From an uncultured Clostridia bacterium (GTDB taxonomy: Bacteria; Bacillota; Clostridia; Christensenellales; CAG-138), in contig CAMHDC010000093.1 in assembly GCA_946183765.1 (NCBI GenBank), positions 1-5,939 on the forward strand: a stretch of 5,939 bases of DNA. Reading direction: 5' to 3'. The translations under genes and the position numbers were made by a program. The notes beneath the pieces are model-generated. The model saw only the letters and a program-made list of their open reading frames with translations, was not told the origin of the DNA and searched no databases. This document shows positions 5,171-5,939 of this stretch, piece after piece; positions within the stretch are counted from its first letter, which is position 1; each line of letters opens with the position of its first letter.

Positions 5171-5199
5171 ATTGTACCACGGCAGAACGGCCCCCACAA
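5171..5199 (-). promoter_or_regulatory. Promoter of the L,D-transpeptidase gene
   Basis: On the minus strand the -10 is TG-G-TACAAT (hexamer 5171-5176), an extended -10. TTGTGG (5194-5199) is a weak -35 with exactly 17 nt spacing. The predicted transcript start near 5164 leaves a leader of about 26 nt holding the AAAGGA ribosome site. It supports the GTG at 5138 as the start. Confidence 0.68.
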
Positions 5200-5237
5200 G
5201 CCAAATCCTGTCAAATTCCTGCAAAATATCTATGAAC

Positions 5238-5492
5238 TCAGGCGATTTCAGCCTTCGCCGCCTCGACAGCCTTCGTCAGCTGGTCGGCGCAGGAGGTGAA
5301 GTTGGGGCCGCAGGTGTTGCCCTTGAGCAGGGCGATGACCTGGTCCGCGTCCATGCCCTCCACCAGCTTGCCGATGGCCTTCAGGTTGCCGTTGCAGCCG
5401 CCGGTGAAGACCACGTTGTGGAGCTTGCCCTCCTCCAGGTCGAAGTTGATCTCGCTGGAGCAGACGTTCTTGGTTTTGTAGCGATAGTGCAT
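5238..5492 (-). CDS. TSCPD-domain protein, TIGR03905-like, function unknown
   Basis: An 84-residue cytoplasmic protein filling the whole small TSCPD family (TIGR03905 type), which is widespread in anaerobic Firmicutes. The same domain occurs at the end of some adenosylcobalamin-dependent ribonucleotide reductases. Diagnostic features are the early Cys11, the GGCNGNL loop (31-37, Cys33), the VEGMDADQVIALLKG helix, Cys61, and the signature TSCADQL (66-72, Cys68). The usual signature is TSCPD; here Pro is Ala. Four conserved cysteines suggest a metal site, which is inference. The ATG at 5490-5492 lies 4 nt after the TAA of the acyltransferase gene and has an AAAGGAAAT ribosome site inside the end of that gene, so the two are co-transcribed and coupled. 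I see no functional reason for the pairing. No clear terminator follows the stop. Confidence 0.88.
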   Translation of the reverse strand: MHYRYKTKNVCSSEINFDLEEGKLHNVVFTGGCNGNLKAIGKLVEGMDADQVIALLKGNTCGPNFTSCADQLTKAVEAAKAEIA

Positions 5493-5496
5493 GGGT

Positions 5497-5939
5497 TTAT
5501 TTCCTTTCTGTTGATTCTGAAACTGATTCCGGCCCGGCAGCGGCCGGTTCCGCCTTTTTCGCGCCCCAGGTCATGATCCACCGATGCCAGGGCTTCTCCC
5601 ACAGGTACGTGAGGGCCGTCGCCAAAAGGAACGACAGGCCCAGGGCCTCCGCCGTCAGGAAGATCTGCATCTTGGTCCCCGCCGCGGCCACGTCCGCCCC
5701 GCTCTGGAACCCCAGGCTCATGCGCAGCAGAACGATCAGCCGCTGATGGTAGAGGTACAGATTGTAGGAAACGGCCCCCAGGAACCGGGCCGCGGGGTTG
5801 GAGAAAAGCCACCTGAGCGGCTTCAGCGACAGGGCCGCGCTGACGAGGAACAGGGTGAAGCACAGGGAGAGGCCGATCCGGTTTTCCAGCTGCCAGATCT
5901 GCTTGTCCTCCCGATACATCTGGGCGGACACGATCTCGT
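5497..5939 (-). CDS. OafA-type membrane acyltransferase (Acyltransferase_3), C-terminal part only
   Basis: The frame is open through the window edge, so only about the last 147 residues are seen. The protein family transfers acyl groups, usually acetyl, to surface polysaccharides or peptidoglycan. Visible are three hydrophobic segments: around LSLCFTLFLVSAALSL, around the FLGAVSYNLYLYHQRLIVLL block, and around FLTAEALGLSFLLATALTYL. The SYNLYLYH motif and the WEKPWHRWI end match the family hallmarks SYxLYLxH and E-x-P before the last basic helix end. A charged cytoplasmic tail rich in Ala, Glu and Ser closes it. The catalytic His-containing N-terminal region lies outside the window, so activity and substrate cannot be judged. 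It overlaps nothing but is coupled to the TSCPD gene 4 nt downstream. Confidence 0.82.
   Translation of the reverse strand, partial: EIVSAQMYREDKQIWQLENRIGLSLCFTLFLVSAALSLKPLRWLFSNPAARFLGAVSYNLYLYHQRLIVLLRMSLGFQSGADVAAAGTKMQIFLTAEALGLSFLLATALTYLWEKPWHRWIMTWGAKKAEPAAAGPESVSESTERK

Noticed and set aside
5139..5204. Longer start (ATG 5204) for the L,D-transpeptidase
   Set aside because: The extended -10 lies inside this stretch, the added residues are not signal-peptide-like, and the GTG at 5138 has a well-placed ribosome site directly before the signal peptide.
5209..5214. Perfect TTGACA on the minus strand as the transpeptidase -35
   Set aside because: It is 32 nt from the TACAAT hexamer and has no -10 at 17 nt. 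TTGTGG at 5194-5199 has the right spacing.
5141..5237. Terminator between the TSCPD and transpeptidase genes
   Set aside because: No stem with a following T-run was found. Only a short near-direct repeat (CAAATCCTG and CAAATTCCTG at 5202-5221) is present.

Overview
The window looks like a chromosomal stretch of a GC-rich, anaerobic, gut-type Firmicute (Clostridia; Oscillospirales or Christensenellales-like). The evidence is strong Shine-Dalgarno sites, Gram-positive lipoprotein signals, wall enzymes on Pro/Thr-rich stalks, a small TSCPD protein of the kind common in anaerobic Firmicutes, and compact hairpin-plus-T-run terminators. The taxonomic placement is inference. Genes are tightly packed, and intergenic DNA is AT-rich except for one hairpin-dense stretch.

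Left block (1-2230, plus strand): the tail of an operon. A class I SAM-dependent methyltransferase (start outside the window) is followed by a periplasmic-binding-protein-type lipoprotein of the iron-siderophore/cobalamin ABC transporter class, then by a THEP1-like P-loop NTPase 4 nt further on. A bidirectional hairpin terminator (2204-2230) closes it and also serves the convergent gene. The permease and ATPase of the transporter are not in the window. The set suggests uptake and processing of a metal chelate or cofactor.

Middle block (2246-3827): two divergent genes share an AT-rich promoter region. The minus-strand gene encodes a membrane-anchored protein with an Amidase_3-like domain in which three of the four catalytic or zinc residues appear replaced, so it is probably a pseudo-amidase. 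The plus-strand gene encodes a small SLOG/YpsA-type (DUF1273) protein whose start codon lies only a few bases from the predicted transcription start. It ends in its own terminator.

Hairpin block (3861-4135): about 275 bp with no credible gene, consisting almost wholly of inverted repeats with 3-5 nt loops. One part can fold as a three-way junction, and the last hairpin is followed by T6 on the plus strand. It is either an interspersed palindromic (REP/MITE-like) repeat or a structured RNA, and is the least explained signal here.

Right block (4137-5939, minus strand): an OafA-type acyltransferase (N-terminal part outside the window) is translationally coupled to an 84-residue TSCPD protein. 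An L,D-transpeptidase lipoprotein (YkuD) follows from its own extended -10 promoter. With the pseudo-amidase, the window holds two stalked envelope proteins, expressed from similar TG-N-TACAAT promoters, on either side of the SLOG gene and the hairpin block.
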